Below, one piece after another: positions 37,555 to 48,278 of a stretch of DNA of 64,000 nucleotides; position 1 is the stretch's first letter; every line of letters begins with the position of its first letter. The position numbers and the translations under genes are program-made. The notes beneath the pieces were generated by a model. The model was given only the letters and a program-made list of their open reading frames with translations, did no database searches and had not been told where the DNA came from. Source of the DNA: Tranzscheliella williamsii (Eukaryota; Basidiomycota; Ustilaginomycetes; Ustilaginales; Ustilaginaceae); the NCBI GenBank assembly GCA_023212725.1, contig JALBYF010000010.1, positions 124,001 through 188,000 of the forward strand. The letters are read 5' to 3'.

Positions 37555-39495
37555 CTACAGTTCGATCTCTGCCCCGATCGCGATGTGGTCAGAAGCGCAG
37601 ACTCCTTTTCGGGGCACGCCTGGCTGAAGCGTTTCCGTCTTGTGAGTGCGGAGAAGCCGGGTCACCTTGGCGTAGTTTGCATCGGCAGCTCCGTGGCTAC
37701 TGGTAGCATCTAGTACGGCTGACCGTGGCAGGAGGAAGATGTAATCTAGCGTCAGAGAGAAGAGACTCGAAAAGATGGTCCACATTGGTTCGGTACTATC
37801 GCCCGTATGACAGCTCAGCTTGCCGGGCATCCAGTCAGCATCATCCCACCTCTCTCGCCCGCGTTGCGCTGATCCAAAGTAGTTTCCCTCTTCCGACGGA
37901 TCCGTCACCCGGCCGTAGTATAAGGCATACGAAGAGCCGAGGGCCGCTCGCTCTGTTACTCTTGGCGCGATCCCTTGGTCGCTTCTCGCTGGCGGCGCAA
38001 GGGGTGACAGACTCGAAGGCCGAGGACGGGAGATGTCGTGCAGCTGGATCAGCTCGTCCATGCTGAGCAAAGCATCATCAGCTGTAGCAGAACGACAATT
38101 TTTGAGCATCTGGTCATCTGCCCCTCCCTCCTCTTCCTCCTCCTCCCTATCCTCATCCCCTTCATCCTCAACCTTCTCCTCTTCGCCATCGTCTTCTACG
38201 CTTTTTCGTTCTTGCCCCGCTTCGTCGACCTTCTCTGGCTCTTCGTCCTTTGTATTCGCCTGCTCAGGTCTACCAGTGCTGTGATCGCCGCTCTGTGTCT
38301 TGACCGCTCGTAACTTCGGCTTTGTTGCATCTGTAGCACGTTCGGTGGTGCCGGATGCGAAGCCCTGCGAAACGTTGCCCTTCTCCCTTCGCTCATCGAT
38401 GCTTTTGTGTACGACGGTGGACTGCGCTACCTCCTCCAGACAATGTTCGGTGAGCTGCTTGCCTGTAAGGAGATGGTAGGTTGCTGAGTGTGGCTGGTCG
38501 TTAAAGTCGCCAGCAAAGATGCACTGCGCTTGTTGCCATTCCGGCCCTAGCGACTCGCGGAATTCCTGCAGCTTCCGCACCAGGATGCCGGACTGCCGCG
38601 CCCTTTCGTACGCATGCATAGGGTGCCAGAACAGATGAGTTGTGGCCACAATCAAACCGGGACCGTTGGCATCGTTGGGCGATACGGCTACAGCCTCGTC
38701 CCCGGGTAGCTTGAGCGCAACGAACAGGCCGATGTTGCGGGTGACCCGTGAGCCGGCGGTCCGGTAAGGTTCTGAGCGGGGAGCAACGCTTTCTGCATCC
38801 AGGTCAATCGTGAGCCGGCGGTGCGCGGTATCGCCGAACAGGGAGGACCTCCAGGCAATCAACAGACCATGTTGCTTCTGTCGATAACCCTTCTCGTACA
38901 CATAGCTGAATCCATCTTTCGACAGCATTTCCGAGTGCACGTCCATCCGGTCCACCTCCTGGAAGCAACCTACGTCCCAGCCATGCCCCGTCCTGCTCGA
39001 AAATTCGGACGCCAGGCCAACCGAACGATCCTTGAACTTGAGACAGTCGGAGCCGGGGAAAAGTGTCCGCCGTACCAGGCCTTGTGCTAGAATGTTCCAA
39101 CTGACGATCTTGATCCTCTGCTTTCTTTTGTCAGTAGAAGCCGGCGATGAAGCAGCCACGGAAGCCCAGTCCCTTGGCACATATAGCACACTGCCGTCAT
39201 CAGCAAGGTGGCCGTGGGGCACCCTTCCATTGGCGGCGATGGCGGCTTCGAGCTCAGCTTGCTTTGCAGCTTTCTCTTCCGCGTCCTTCTGCTTCTTAGC
39301 GGCTCTGGCATGCCGTTTCGCTTCTATCTCTTCGGGCGTCGGTTTCGAATTAGGCTTGCCCTTCTTGACTGCACTCGACCCTGTGCCCGAGCCAGAAGTT
39401 GTGGCCATAATGTTCCACCGGGTTTTGTATGTCTGATAACGGAAGGTATGTAGGCGGAGTTGTCTTGGACCAAGCGGTGCTAGCACAGAGTGCAT
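37555..39495 (-). CDS. NGL2: Ngl2-like CCR4-family exonuclease, 646 aa (or 617 aa from 39408)
   Basis: EEP-fold nuclease of the CCR4/Ngl group. KIVSWNILAQGLVRRTLFPGS is the Ngl2-type start of the domain. CFQEVDRMD gives the catalytic Glu, FAGDFNDQPHS the Asp/Asn pair, and ASDHIAI the final Asp-His near the C-terminus. Yeast Ngl2 trims the 3' end of 5.8S rRNA; related Ngl1 is mitochondrial. An acidic insertion of about 120 residues, with long Glu/Asp runs, separates the GDFND part from LTLDYIFLLP. Two starts are possible. ATG 39495 adds 29 residues rich in Arg and hydroxylated residues with no acid, a possible mitochondrial presequence. ATG 39408 (MATTSGSG) gives a cytosolic or nuclear form. 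I cannot decide between them. Confidence 0.83.
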   Translation of the reverse strand: MHSVLAPLGPRQLRLHTFRYQTYKTRWNIMATTSGSGTGSSAVKKGKPNSKPTPEEIEAKRHARAAKKQKDAEEKAAKQAELEAAIAANGRVPHGHLADDGSVLYVPRDWASVAASSPASTDKRKQRIKIVSWNILAQGLVRRTLFPGSDCLKFKDRSVGLASEFSSRTGHGWDVGCFQEVDRMDVHSEMLSKDGFSYVYEKGYRQKQHGLLIAWRSSLFGDTAHRRLTIDLDAESVAPRSEPYRTAGSRVTRNIGLFVALKLPGDEAVAVSPNDANGPGLIVATTHLFWHPMHAYERARQSGILVRKLQEFRESLGPEWQQAQCIFAGDFNDQPHSATYHLLTGKQLTEHCLEEVAQSTVVHKSIDERREKGNVSQGFASGTTERATDATKPKLRAVKTQSGDHSTGRPEQANTKDEEPEKVDEAGQERKSVEDDGEEEKVEDEGDEDREEEEEEGGADDQMLKNCRSATADDALLSMDELIQLHDISRPRPSSLSPLAPPARSDQGIAPRVTERAALGSSYALYYGRVTDPSEEGNYFGSAQRGRERWDDADWMPGKLSCHTGDSTEPMWTIFSSLFSLTLDYIFLLPRSAVLDATSSHGAADANYAKVTRLLRTHKTETLQPGVPRKGVCASDHIAIGAEIEL

Positions 39496-39771
39496 AGGAG
39501 AGGATGTTGTGCAGCCATACAACAGAAGCAGACCTCGAAGACCGCTTCGACATAATGCTCAGTTCGCATCGGCGAATAACGAAGACAAAATATCGGAACT
39601 GTTTTCACTGGATTTGTTCGCGACCAGAAATGCTTCGAAAAACCGAGCTGAAAAAAGCATGCCAATACCATATGACAGGCGAGCATCGGGCTACGCTTCT
39701 GCAAACAAGGATAGGAAGCTGAGCGGCTAGATTGATATATACAATAATGTAGGGAAGAGTATTGCGGTTCG

Positions 39772-40878
39772 TCAGGAGCCGACAGACTTTTTGGCGCCCA
39801 TCTCCTCGGCTGATGGAGTGGGGAAAGGAACGTGTTCATCAAGACGATCTTCCGCTTGCGTAGATGTTCCCTTCCGGTCTCCATCAGGAGCCACGAAGGT
39901 GCCCGCCTCTGGTAGGGAAGGGTCGTCGGCGCTCTTCTGCGTGCTGCCCGTGGATCGAAACGCGCTATCGCTGCTGAAGCGCTTCAGCCTCTCTGCCGTA
40001 GTCGGTGCACGTTCTGGCCGTCCCGCGGCTTGGCCCCGCCCTCTCGTTGAGCGAGCGTCGCGGCCTGCGTTCTCTTCATGTGTTGAGTTTGCAGCTTCCG
40101 AACCCGTGTCGGCTGAAGAGTAGCCTTCTTGCAGCGTCTGTTTGACGAGTGCACTGAGAGCAAAGGAGAAAGCCTGCCCGATCGACTTGAATCCGTACGG
40201 CACCACCAATTCACGGAGGCTCGAGGCAATCTCGCGCTTCTCTTCGTCCGACGTGCCTTCGGCTCTGTACGCGTGCAGCAGCTGCTTGATGCTGGCGATG
40301 TTGTCTCGAATGGGTGTGGGGGGCTGTATACCCTTGGAAGCCGGCAAACCAATTGTGATCTTGTGTTGTTCAGGATCGAGGAGGATCACAGGCTCAATGG
40401 GCCGGAACTTGGATCTGAGGAGGTGTGCCAACTGGCCATGGAAATACTTGACTTGCTTGCTGTCGTCAAAGTAGAATGTCTTGTACACATATACATAGTT
40501 CTTGACCGAGGACGGGTCTGAAGCAGACGCAGCACTCTGTCGCGGGAGGCTAACATCACCAGGCGGCAGGTGCCAAGGGGAATCGTCGCCCAAGATTCCA
40601 GTGACCAAAGGCAGAGCCACCATTTCGTCGTCTGTCAAATTTTCAGCAGTGTCGTGAGAGGGAATATGCTCGTTTGCATACGACCTGAGGTGCTGGAAGG
40701 TTCGCTGGAAGCTTTGCTCGTTCTGGCCCTGTCTTTGTGTGTTCTGAGCAACGCTGCTTGACACAAAAGTTTGAGCGGCGATCTGTATTCGCAACCAGCC
40801 TGGGTATGCTACGCCTATCCGTTGCGGATTGGCTGACTGCCCAAGGCGTCGTGAGTTGTTGCTAAAGGCCCTCAGCAT
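39772..40878 (-). CDS. Unrecognised protein, probably mitochondrial, 368 aa
   Basis: First ATG 40878, single exon. I do not recognise the family. The N-terminus MLRAFSNNSRRLGQSANPQR has five arginines and no acid in the first 40 residues, a typical mitochondrial presequence. The most structured region is about residues 120-245: VKNYVYVYKTFYFDDSKQVK, YFHGQLAHLLRSKF, PVILLDPEQHKITIGLPASK, and a helix-rich stretch to VKQTLQEGY. The last 100 residues are Arg/Gly/Ser/Pro-rich and likely disordered. No membrane segment. It lies between NGL2 and VID21 on the same strand, which says little about its role. It could be a lineage-specific mitoribosome-associated or assembly factor, but that is a guess. 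Confidence 0.65.
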   Translation of the reverse strand: MLRAFSNNSRRLGQSANPQRIGVAYPGWLRIQIAAQTFVSSSVAQNTQRQGQNEQSFQRTFQHLRSYANEHIPSHDTAENLTDDEMVALPLVTGILGDDSPWHLPPGDVSLPRQSAASASDPSSVKNYVYVYKTFYFDDSKQVKYFHGQLAHLLRSKFRPIEPVILLDPEQHKITIGLPASKGIQPPTPIRDNIASIKQLLHAYRAEGTSDEEKREIASSLRELVVPYGFKSIGQAFSFALSALVKQTLQEGYSSADTGSEAANSTHEENAGRDARSTRGRGQAAGRPERAPTTAERLKRFSSDSAFRSTGSTQKSADDPSLPEAGTFVAPDGDRKGTSTQAEDRLDEHVPFPTPSAEEMGAKKSVGS

Positions 40879-42637
40879 GGCGGAAAATGTAGCAGCACAG
40901 GAAGGTAGACTTGTCTGCGTGTGATCCGCGATGTAGATACGGTGTAAGTGGTCGAGAGCCGACACTTGCTTCCGCCTTCAGAGCAGGGTATATCGCGTTA
41001 CAAAAATGGCCGAAGCTTGCTTGCATGCATACGCAATTTTGCACCTAACTGCGCTCGTGGAGGAAATTCTTATCGGCCGGATCATCGTTCAACTGGCAAG
41101 CACGAAAATTTGTCAGAAGAATGGAGCTCATCACACGCCGCGAACACACGGTCCAGGCTTCCCTTCTTCCACCATAAACTCGAACTGGCGCAGATGGACA
41201 CGTCTATCGAGATAGCGGTGGATGTCCCTCTGGTATGGCATGATGAGCAACTATTCTCGCTATGGATGCAGGTAGAATGATCACGGCCATGACAAGAGGC
41301 TTCCAAGCGTTATCCGATCACTGTCACGTTCATGTCGGCTGATGCGCCGGCTATGATGCCATTCCGATAAGGGATGTACATCCCCCAACCTCCCAATCAT
41401 CCGAGAGAGACGCGCAAAGGACCGCTTCCGATCGACTTTACTCTGTACTGTCGATATCTTTTGCAGCCTTCTCCTTCGGGACATGCTGTAGGGAAAGTCC
41501 CCGGACACATCTGTTGAAGACAGAGAATCGTTGCTGGCGCCGTGACTAGTAAGCGGCTGTCTGACCCTTTGTCAGGCTTTCGGACGGCAGCTCAATGCCG
41601 AGCATTAGAGCAGCGGCATCACTGGCTAGCGCGGGGTTGCTTCCCGGGCCGACGTAGGAGGAGATTCCAAGACTAGAGACCAACTTTGGAAAGCGGCTGT
41701 CGTCGTAATGATACAGTCTACTCTGTGGCCGTCTGGACTCTCCTTGTTTTCCGTTGTTCCGGCGAAGCCAGCTCCGAACTATGCCATGGCCGTTTCTTGT
41801 CTGACTGCTCGATTGTCGACTACTGGAGAAAACCTTGGAGGAGAAGGGACAGCCGCGGTCGGTCCGGTCCGGGATGACGTACTCTCGCTGTAGGCGTTGC
41901 TAGACTCACGGTGCAGGGAAGAACAGCGTGGGTGGCCAGCTCCTATTTCGATAGGGGGCACGACTGCGGCAGCGGCTCCCGTTCCGTTGGTGAGACACTC
42001 ACGGTTTCTCCCGAACACGGGCGGGGGGTCGGAGCGAAGATACGAGCTCCGTCCCTACACCAAACCGACACCGTTGGGAGGAGCCGTGCCATCTCGGCCG
42101 ACGCACTTCGGGATGTTACTCTGCCGCGACTGTGTCTTGTGCTGGCTTTCTGCGCCGTTCGTGCCCTGCGCCGAGGGGTCTGGCGGGCCTGCGGCACATC
42201 CCGCCTCCCTTCCGCGCGGAGGGGGGCGATGCGATGCGGCGGCGTAAGCGCCGCCGCGCTCGATCTCGTTCGTCATCTGCTGATAGTTATGCGGTCGCCT
42301 CCTCCCGCGCTTGCGCGCCGAGTAGGTAACTCAACGGGGCTTACTCTTGCGTCGTCTCTCTCCCCATCCGCTCCGCGTGCGCTGCGCGCTCGCGGCTGCG
42401 CACCTGGTTCAACCCGCGCCTAGAGTTCTCCCGCAGCTTGCGGGCTCCCTCTCTCAGCCCTTGGGCCGGAAGCCCACTTGGTGGCTTTCAACAGCCGCCG
42501 CCTTTTTTTTTACACCGCAAATTCCGTTGTTAGATTTGTACAGTATGAACGGTTCGGCAATCCTTCGGACATGTCCATGGTGCTGACGGGCGCGGATAGA
42601 GTACAGTGTGTGGAGCGGGGGGGGAGGGGGTTGGCGG
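40879..42637. other. 1.76-kb gene-free stretch upstream of the unrecognised mitochondrial protein gene
   Basis: Very GC-rich from 41830 to 42450. Many short ORFs overlap in all frames and none has a domain. A B-box-like GGTTCAACCC at about 42408 lacks a matching A box or cloverleaf. It probably contains the promoter of the 40878 gene and the 3' end of VID21. Confidence 0.45.
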
Positions 42638-43697
42638 CTAGGATGGACGCGGCGTGGGCGGGCGGCTGGGCGGTTGGGCGGGGCTGGCGCCGGTGCGTGC
42701 AGGCGGCTGGTGGGGCTGGGGCTTCTGGTTCTGTGCGGCGAGGGCCTGGATGGCCTGGTTGAGGATCTGCTGCGGGGGACGCTGCTGGGCGCCGGGCGGG
42801 CGGGGCTGGTTGGGCGCGGGCCGCGGGCTTTGCCCCGCCTGCTGCTGCGCCTGCTTGTACAGCTGGATCGCAAGGCCGTTGATCTGCTCCGGCGAGAGGT
42901 TCGACGTCGCCAGCGAAATTGCTAGCTGCTGCTGCAGCGCCTGGATCGTCGCCGGCATCCCCGCCGGCACGCCCCCCGCGCTCCCGCCGCTGGAAGCGCC
43001 GGCCGAGGAGGGCGTCGGAGGCCGCGACGACGTACCCTTGTTCTGTGCCGCGCCCGTCGTCGGGATGGGCGGCGGCCGCTGCTGTGCCCCCATTCCCACG
43101 CCGTACTGCTGTGCTTGCGCAATGCCAGCGTTCTGGCCCTGCGGCGAAGACGCCGGGAGAGGCCGCATCTGCGCCTGCCTCTGCTGCTGTTGGTACAGCT
43201 GTAGCGCTGCCGCTTGCGCCTGCGCCTGGTTCTGCATGTTTGGCGGCCGCTGTTGTCCGTTGTTCTGCTGCATAGCGTTCTGCTGCTGTTGCTGAAGCAT
43301 CTGAAATTGTGCCTGCGCCTGGGCATTCGGCATCTGGAAAGGCATGCCTTGAACAGCTCCGACTCCGCCGCTTTGTGCGTTCTGCTGTGCAGCAGCAACA
43401 GCCGCCATTTGGTTCCGCAACTGCTGCTGTTGCGCGGCTGCGTTAGCTGCGGCAAGTTGGGCGTGATACTGCTGCTGCTGCTGCGGAGAGAGCGAAGCCA
43501 GCTGCTGTTGCGTCAGCGGGCCTCCAGAGGGGCGGTTCTGCACCACACCTGGCGGTTGCGGGATCTGTTGCTGGCGTTGTTGCGCCTGTTGCTGCTGCTG
43601 GATCTGTGCGTACAAATTCTGCATCTGTGCAGCCTGAGATGCCTGCAACTGCATCTGTGCTTGTGCCTGCGCCTGCTGCTGTTGCTGTTGCTGTTGC

Positions 43698-43786
<89 letters not shown>

Positions 43787-46700
43787 CTGCTGCTGTTGCT
43801 GTTGGTGCTGCTGCTGTTGGTGGGCAACCTGGGCTCCGTTCTGCTTGGGCTGTTGCGCCTGTGGAGCCTGCGGCGGGTGTGTCCCTGCTACATTGGATTG
43901 GGGCATGGTGATGCCAGGCTGCGCCCCTACGGTCGCTGCACTGGATTGTCCGACTTTGGACCCCTGACCCGCCTGACCCGCCGAATTCGATGTACCTTGG
44001 GACTGCTGTTGAGCTATCTTCTGGACCTGGGCCTGTTGGGCTAGCAGCCGCTGCTGTTGTTGTTGCTGCTGTTGGAAAGCCAAGTGCGCACGTTGCTGTT
44101 CATAATACTGCCGCAAGGCAGCCTGGTCTCGTTCCGCTTTGAGCGCGCTGAGCGCCTGCGGGGTTGCAGCAGAACCGCCTTTTACTTGAGCATGTGTTTC
44201 ATGGGTGTTCAGATTCACTTTTTTGGTCTGCTGGCTCTGCTGCGCCTGCTTGCCGGCTTCGCGTCGCTTGGCCGACTTGCGCATCACCTCCATCAGATTA
44301 CTTCGTCGAAGCTTCTTCTTGGAGCCGTCATATTTTGATCCCGGCTTCTTGCTCAGCTTGTCCCGCTTCCCCCCCAGAGGACCGGTCGCGGTGTCGCTCC
44401 CCTCTTTGCCCTCCGCTTTTTTTTCTTTGTCTTTATCACTTTCGGCAGGTCCTGCTGCCGTCGCAGCAGTCAGCTGCAGCGGACCGGGAGGAGGCTTTCC
44501 TTCATCCGCGGCTTGCTGAAGCCGTTTGCATCGATCATAGCAATCCCATGGCTCCCTCTTGTCAGTCGCCGTATTGAGCCGTGTCGAGTTGAATAGGTCC
44601 GCAACCAGCGACCAGTTATTGTGGTACTGTTTGGCAAGCGTCAGTAAATAACTATCCTCTTCAGGCGTCCACATGAAGAGAGCCGCGCGGGTTTCTGGGT
44701 GTGCAGGCTCAGCAGGGATCCCGACCGTGGGCTGCGTGACATCCTTCGAAGATTTGTTGTTCTTGCGGGCGAACAGGACAGACCCTGGCATGGCCGGCAA
44801 GCCAGCGTCAACGCCGTCTGGCACGCCTCGCATCGAATCCGACTGCTCAGCGGCAATGATCCAGTCGCTGTCTGGGATCCATCTACCCTGCGCTCTGTTT
44901 TTCGATGGTTCCAGGGTGCTGACAAGCAATGGCTTTGAGTCCAGAATTTTGGTAACATGCGTGAGCCTGGGCAATTGATTAAGGCTACCCTCGTCCCATC
45001 GCCTGTCGCTCTTGCTACTTGGATCAGGCACAGAGATACCACCATACAAGGGCAACTCGGGGAACATTTTGCTGAAAGAGAGGGAGCTGGGGTCCAGCAT
45101 ATCGGAAGCAGATGAAAGATCAGCAACGTCAATGCCCAGCAAGGCGGCGGCAGCTTCTGGATCTAGCGATTCGAGCAAGGCCATTGGAGAGACGATGGTC
45201 GTGTTGACGTTGGTCGCGAAAATTGGAGCCCGCAGAGTAGCGAGTAGTTGAGGAGGGAGTTCTTCAGCTAGCGTGGTTTCCGCTTCCACAACCTCGGCGC
45301 GCAGACCTGCAAGGTGTGCACTGTCCTTATCGTAGCCGTTCTCTCCGCTTTTATTGGAGGCGACAGAACCCGGCGTTTCTTCAGCTGTTGTCAAAGATGG
45401 CATGGGTTCACTGGGTGCGAGAGGCTCCCGGACCAGCACTACTACGGGCGGTTTGCTGGGTTCTCCTGAGACAAGCGCGGCTGTTGCGGCCTCGACGTCA
45501 TCCGCGTCAGCATCTCCATCCGCATCCTCATCTTCCCCCTCTGCATCGACTGCCTCTTCGCCCTTGTCGGCCATGGCTTGATCAGCATCTTCCAGTGCAT
45601 CCTCCACTGCCCGGGCTACCTCGTCGCTGTTTCCTTCAGTGGTTTGCAATTGGGCAGCCGCATTCTCCGCTGTGCTATCAATATGCTCGCCCTCTTGCTC
45701 CTCTGCTTTTATGGAAACACTGGCAAGTCTTTCGAGGGCAGCATCTGCGATTTCCGCCGCATCTTGCATGGTCTCGTCATCGTCGTGAGGTTTGGCTTCG
45801 CTTGCGCTAGCAGGCATAGCAACGGGGTTGGAACCGCTAGGATCCGTGTTCTCTGAGACCAAACGCTGGTGAGGCCGACGCATCGACACACAGTACAAAG
45901 CCCGTTCAGCGGGTGTCCGAGCTTTGTGCCAAGCAGCGATTTCGTGGGCGATCTCGTATGCGGTGGCCAGTTTCCATCGCCGCTCTTCGCGGTAGTCCGT
46001 TTGAAGCCACTTCATCTCTTCGAGCAGGTGATCCCAGTGGGCTTTCCTTACCACGGGCCCTTTTTGCTTCTTCGGCTGACGGAAACTCCACTCGCCTTGC
46101 GCTTTGAGCTTCTCAATCCTGGCCATTGCTCGAACGAAGCGTTGCTCATTGAAAGCTACTTTCCAGTCGCTTGTCATCAGACACTTGTCTGCCTTGCCGA
46201 CCATGCCTGCGCCTGGACTAGCCCTTGCTCGCACGTACCAGCGATAGAGATCCGCCTGACCGGAACCAGCAGGCCCGATCTTCATGGCAGCGATGCTCGA
46301 ATACGAGTTCGAGTTCATCTGGTTGCCTGAACTCGTGGCCTTCCTTCCGCCGCGATGATGAATCGCGCCTCCACCGACGCCGGCGGCTGTGATACGCCTC
46401 GTGGGATCTAGGGGTAGCGGACGCAGTGAGGCTGCATATGTCACCGAAAGAGGATTTGGCGCCAACGTTTGCAGCGTTGGATGGAGTGGCGGAAGGTCGA
46501 ACGTATCGGGTAAAGATGGGACAGCTGTAGGGGACGGCGGGAGGCGCACCCCAGTGGATTGGCTTTTTGTGCCTCGAGGGAGTCCAGGGTCGGTTGAGCT
46601 GACCTTGCCAAGCGGCGTCGATGTTGGGCCTTCCGACAAATCTGTTTTGTCTTGCGGTTCCCTCTTGATAGTGGTTGTCGCTGCGTCTGTAGATCCAGGA

Positions 46701-47626
46701 GTCGTCCCCGGCATAGGGAGCGGTTCCATATCGGTGAGCTGAGGGATAAAAGAAGTTGACGAAGCAGCAGCGGCGTTTACAAGAGGGGCGGCTTCAATGA
46801 AAAAGCTTGGTACCTGGCCGGGCTGCAAGGGCGCAACCTGGACACCTTGGTCATTGGCAGTGGCTATTGTAAGCGGGCTGATCTTTGAAGTGCCTTCGCT
46901 AATGGCACGGGCCTGTACAGCAGCTGCTGCGCGAGCAACTGCTTCGCTGCGCTGGGCGGCGAGCTTGCTGATGTAATCTGTTTCCTTCAAGCGATCGCGT
47001 TCCCGCTCGCGTTGAGCCTCAACGGCAGAGGCGCTAGTAGCGCTGGTCGGGGTAGGAGGAGGGGCGTATTCGACGGCGCCGGTCTTTAGCTCTCGTACGA
47101 CCAGATCTCGAAGCTGCCTGGGTTGCTCTATATGGTAGTCCGTAATGCTCTCCTCATTTTCGAGTGAGAGCCGGTACTTCTGGACGAAGGTCTGGACGTG
47201 CTCGCGGTCATCTCCCGTGGGTAGTGCCATGGTACCCGGCGGAAGCTTCCACGGACTACCTGCGGCTTCAGGTTTGTCGAAGGTTTCGCACATAAAGAGA
47301 AGCTCCCGAAGCTCGGCTTGGTGCGTTTGTTCCACTTCCTCGAGATGCTTCTTCTTTTGCTCGAAAAACGCGTCTCGGAGGTCGTCCAAAGTGACCATGC
47401 TCGTCGATGCCAGCGAATTCCACTCCTTGGGATCAAGCATAGTAGCCGACATGGCGACAGTAGCCGCAGCAGCGATAGATGCAGGATGATTCGCCACGGA
47501 TTGTTCTGGCTGCTGCGGCTGCTGTTGCTGTGGTAGATCCGATGGTAGTGATGCCTGTTGTGGGGCAACATGCGAGACGAGTTCTGGCTGCACCGGCGAC
47601 ATGAGTGGTGGCACTGTTGAACTCAT
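42638..47626 (-). CDS. VID21: VID21/EAF1, NuA4 histone acetyltransferase scaffold (HSA and SANT domains), 1662 aa
   Basis: First ATG 47626. An HSA domain lies near residues 525-600 (KAHWDHLLEEMKWLQTDYRE and RRWKLATAYEIAHEIAAWHK); this helix binds actin-related proteins. A SANT/Myb domain is near residue 980 (MWTPEEDSYLLTLAKQYHNN followed by WSLVADLFN), then WDCYDRCKRLQ. This pairing is that of Vid21/Eaf1, the platform of the NuA4 complex, related to animal p400. An N-terminal conserved helix (LRDAFFEQKKKHLEEVEQTH) is also present. The middle is acidic. The C-terminal 500 residues are Gln/Ala/Pro-rich, including 44 consecutive glutamines. It is a nuclear chromatin factor. Single exon. Confidence 0.9.
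43673..43804 (-). repeat. CAA/CAG repeat encoding 44 consecutive glutamines in VID21
   Basis: On the plus strand every in-frame triplet from 43673 to 43804 is CTG or TTG, giving 44 uninterrupted Gln codons on the minus strand, with a near-pure TTG core around 43700-43745. A shorter His-flanked run of four follows at the upstream side. It is a probable site of length variation. Confidence 0.95.
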
Positions 47627-48278
47627 GATGGCAGTACGGTACGGCGGCAAGGCCCCCTCGCTGCCGGCAAGCGCGTAATGCCTACTGCTCAATGGCACAG
47701 TTATGTACCTGGGGCAGGTCGAGTTGTGCGCTTCCCACCGCCTCAACGCGATCCGTTGATGTTGACCTCCACTGCCGGTATCCCTGTCGTCCGATGGAGA
47801 GCTCAGAAGGTGCGACCAAATATGACGATACGAGCGCTTCGCCTTGCCGCTGCGGATGCTTAGAGGCTACGATGGATCCAAGGGAGATAGATGATGGTCT
47901 TGTCTAACAAACTCGTGCTTTCCTCATCCAATCCGACGTTAGCTCCTCGCCCACACTCGGCCGAGTGACAAAAGTACACTTTAACAACAGGTATCCCAGC
48001 CACTCCGTGGCAAGAGTACTAGAATGCCAGGAAGTGTATTTGAGAGCGAGCAGGACTTCGAAAACTCGCCCTTCAAGCCAAGCATGGAACACACAATGTT
48101 GGTTTACGCGACGAGCATATGGGAGATACATGTATTCGTACATTTTAGAGAGGGAGCAAGTGGATGTTGGGAAGAGGATGATGTGCTACAAGGACGGCAT
48201 GTGCCAGAATGTGCGACTTGGGCACGAGAAAGTGTCCGCGCTTTCGAACGCGCCTGTAAACGAGTGCTGGGGCAAGGT
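47627..48278. other. Spacer between VID21 and the WOPR gene
   Basis: About 650 bases containing the VID21 promoter and the WOPR 3' end. Plus-strand ORFs of about 105 and 124 codons here show no family features. Confidence 0.4.

Noticed and set aside
42296..42430. Possible tRNA: GGTTCAACCC resembles a B box
   Set aside because: No matching A box at the right distance, and the surrounding sequence does not fold into an acceptor stem or a T stem of five pairs.
43510..43830. Asn/Ser-rich and Val-rich ORFs opposite the polyglutamine tract
   Set aside because: They are frame-shifted readings of the CAA/CAG repeat, not genes.
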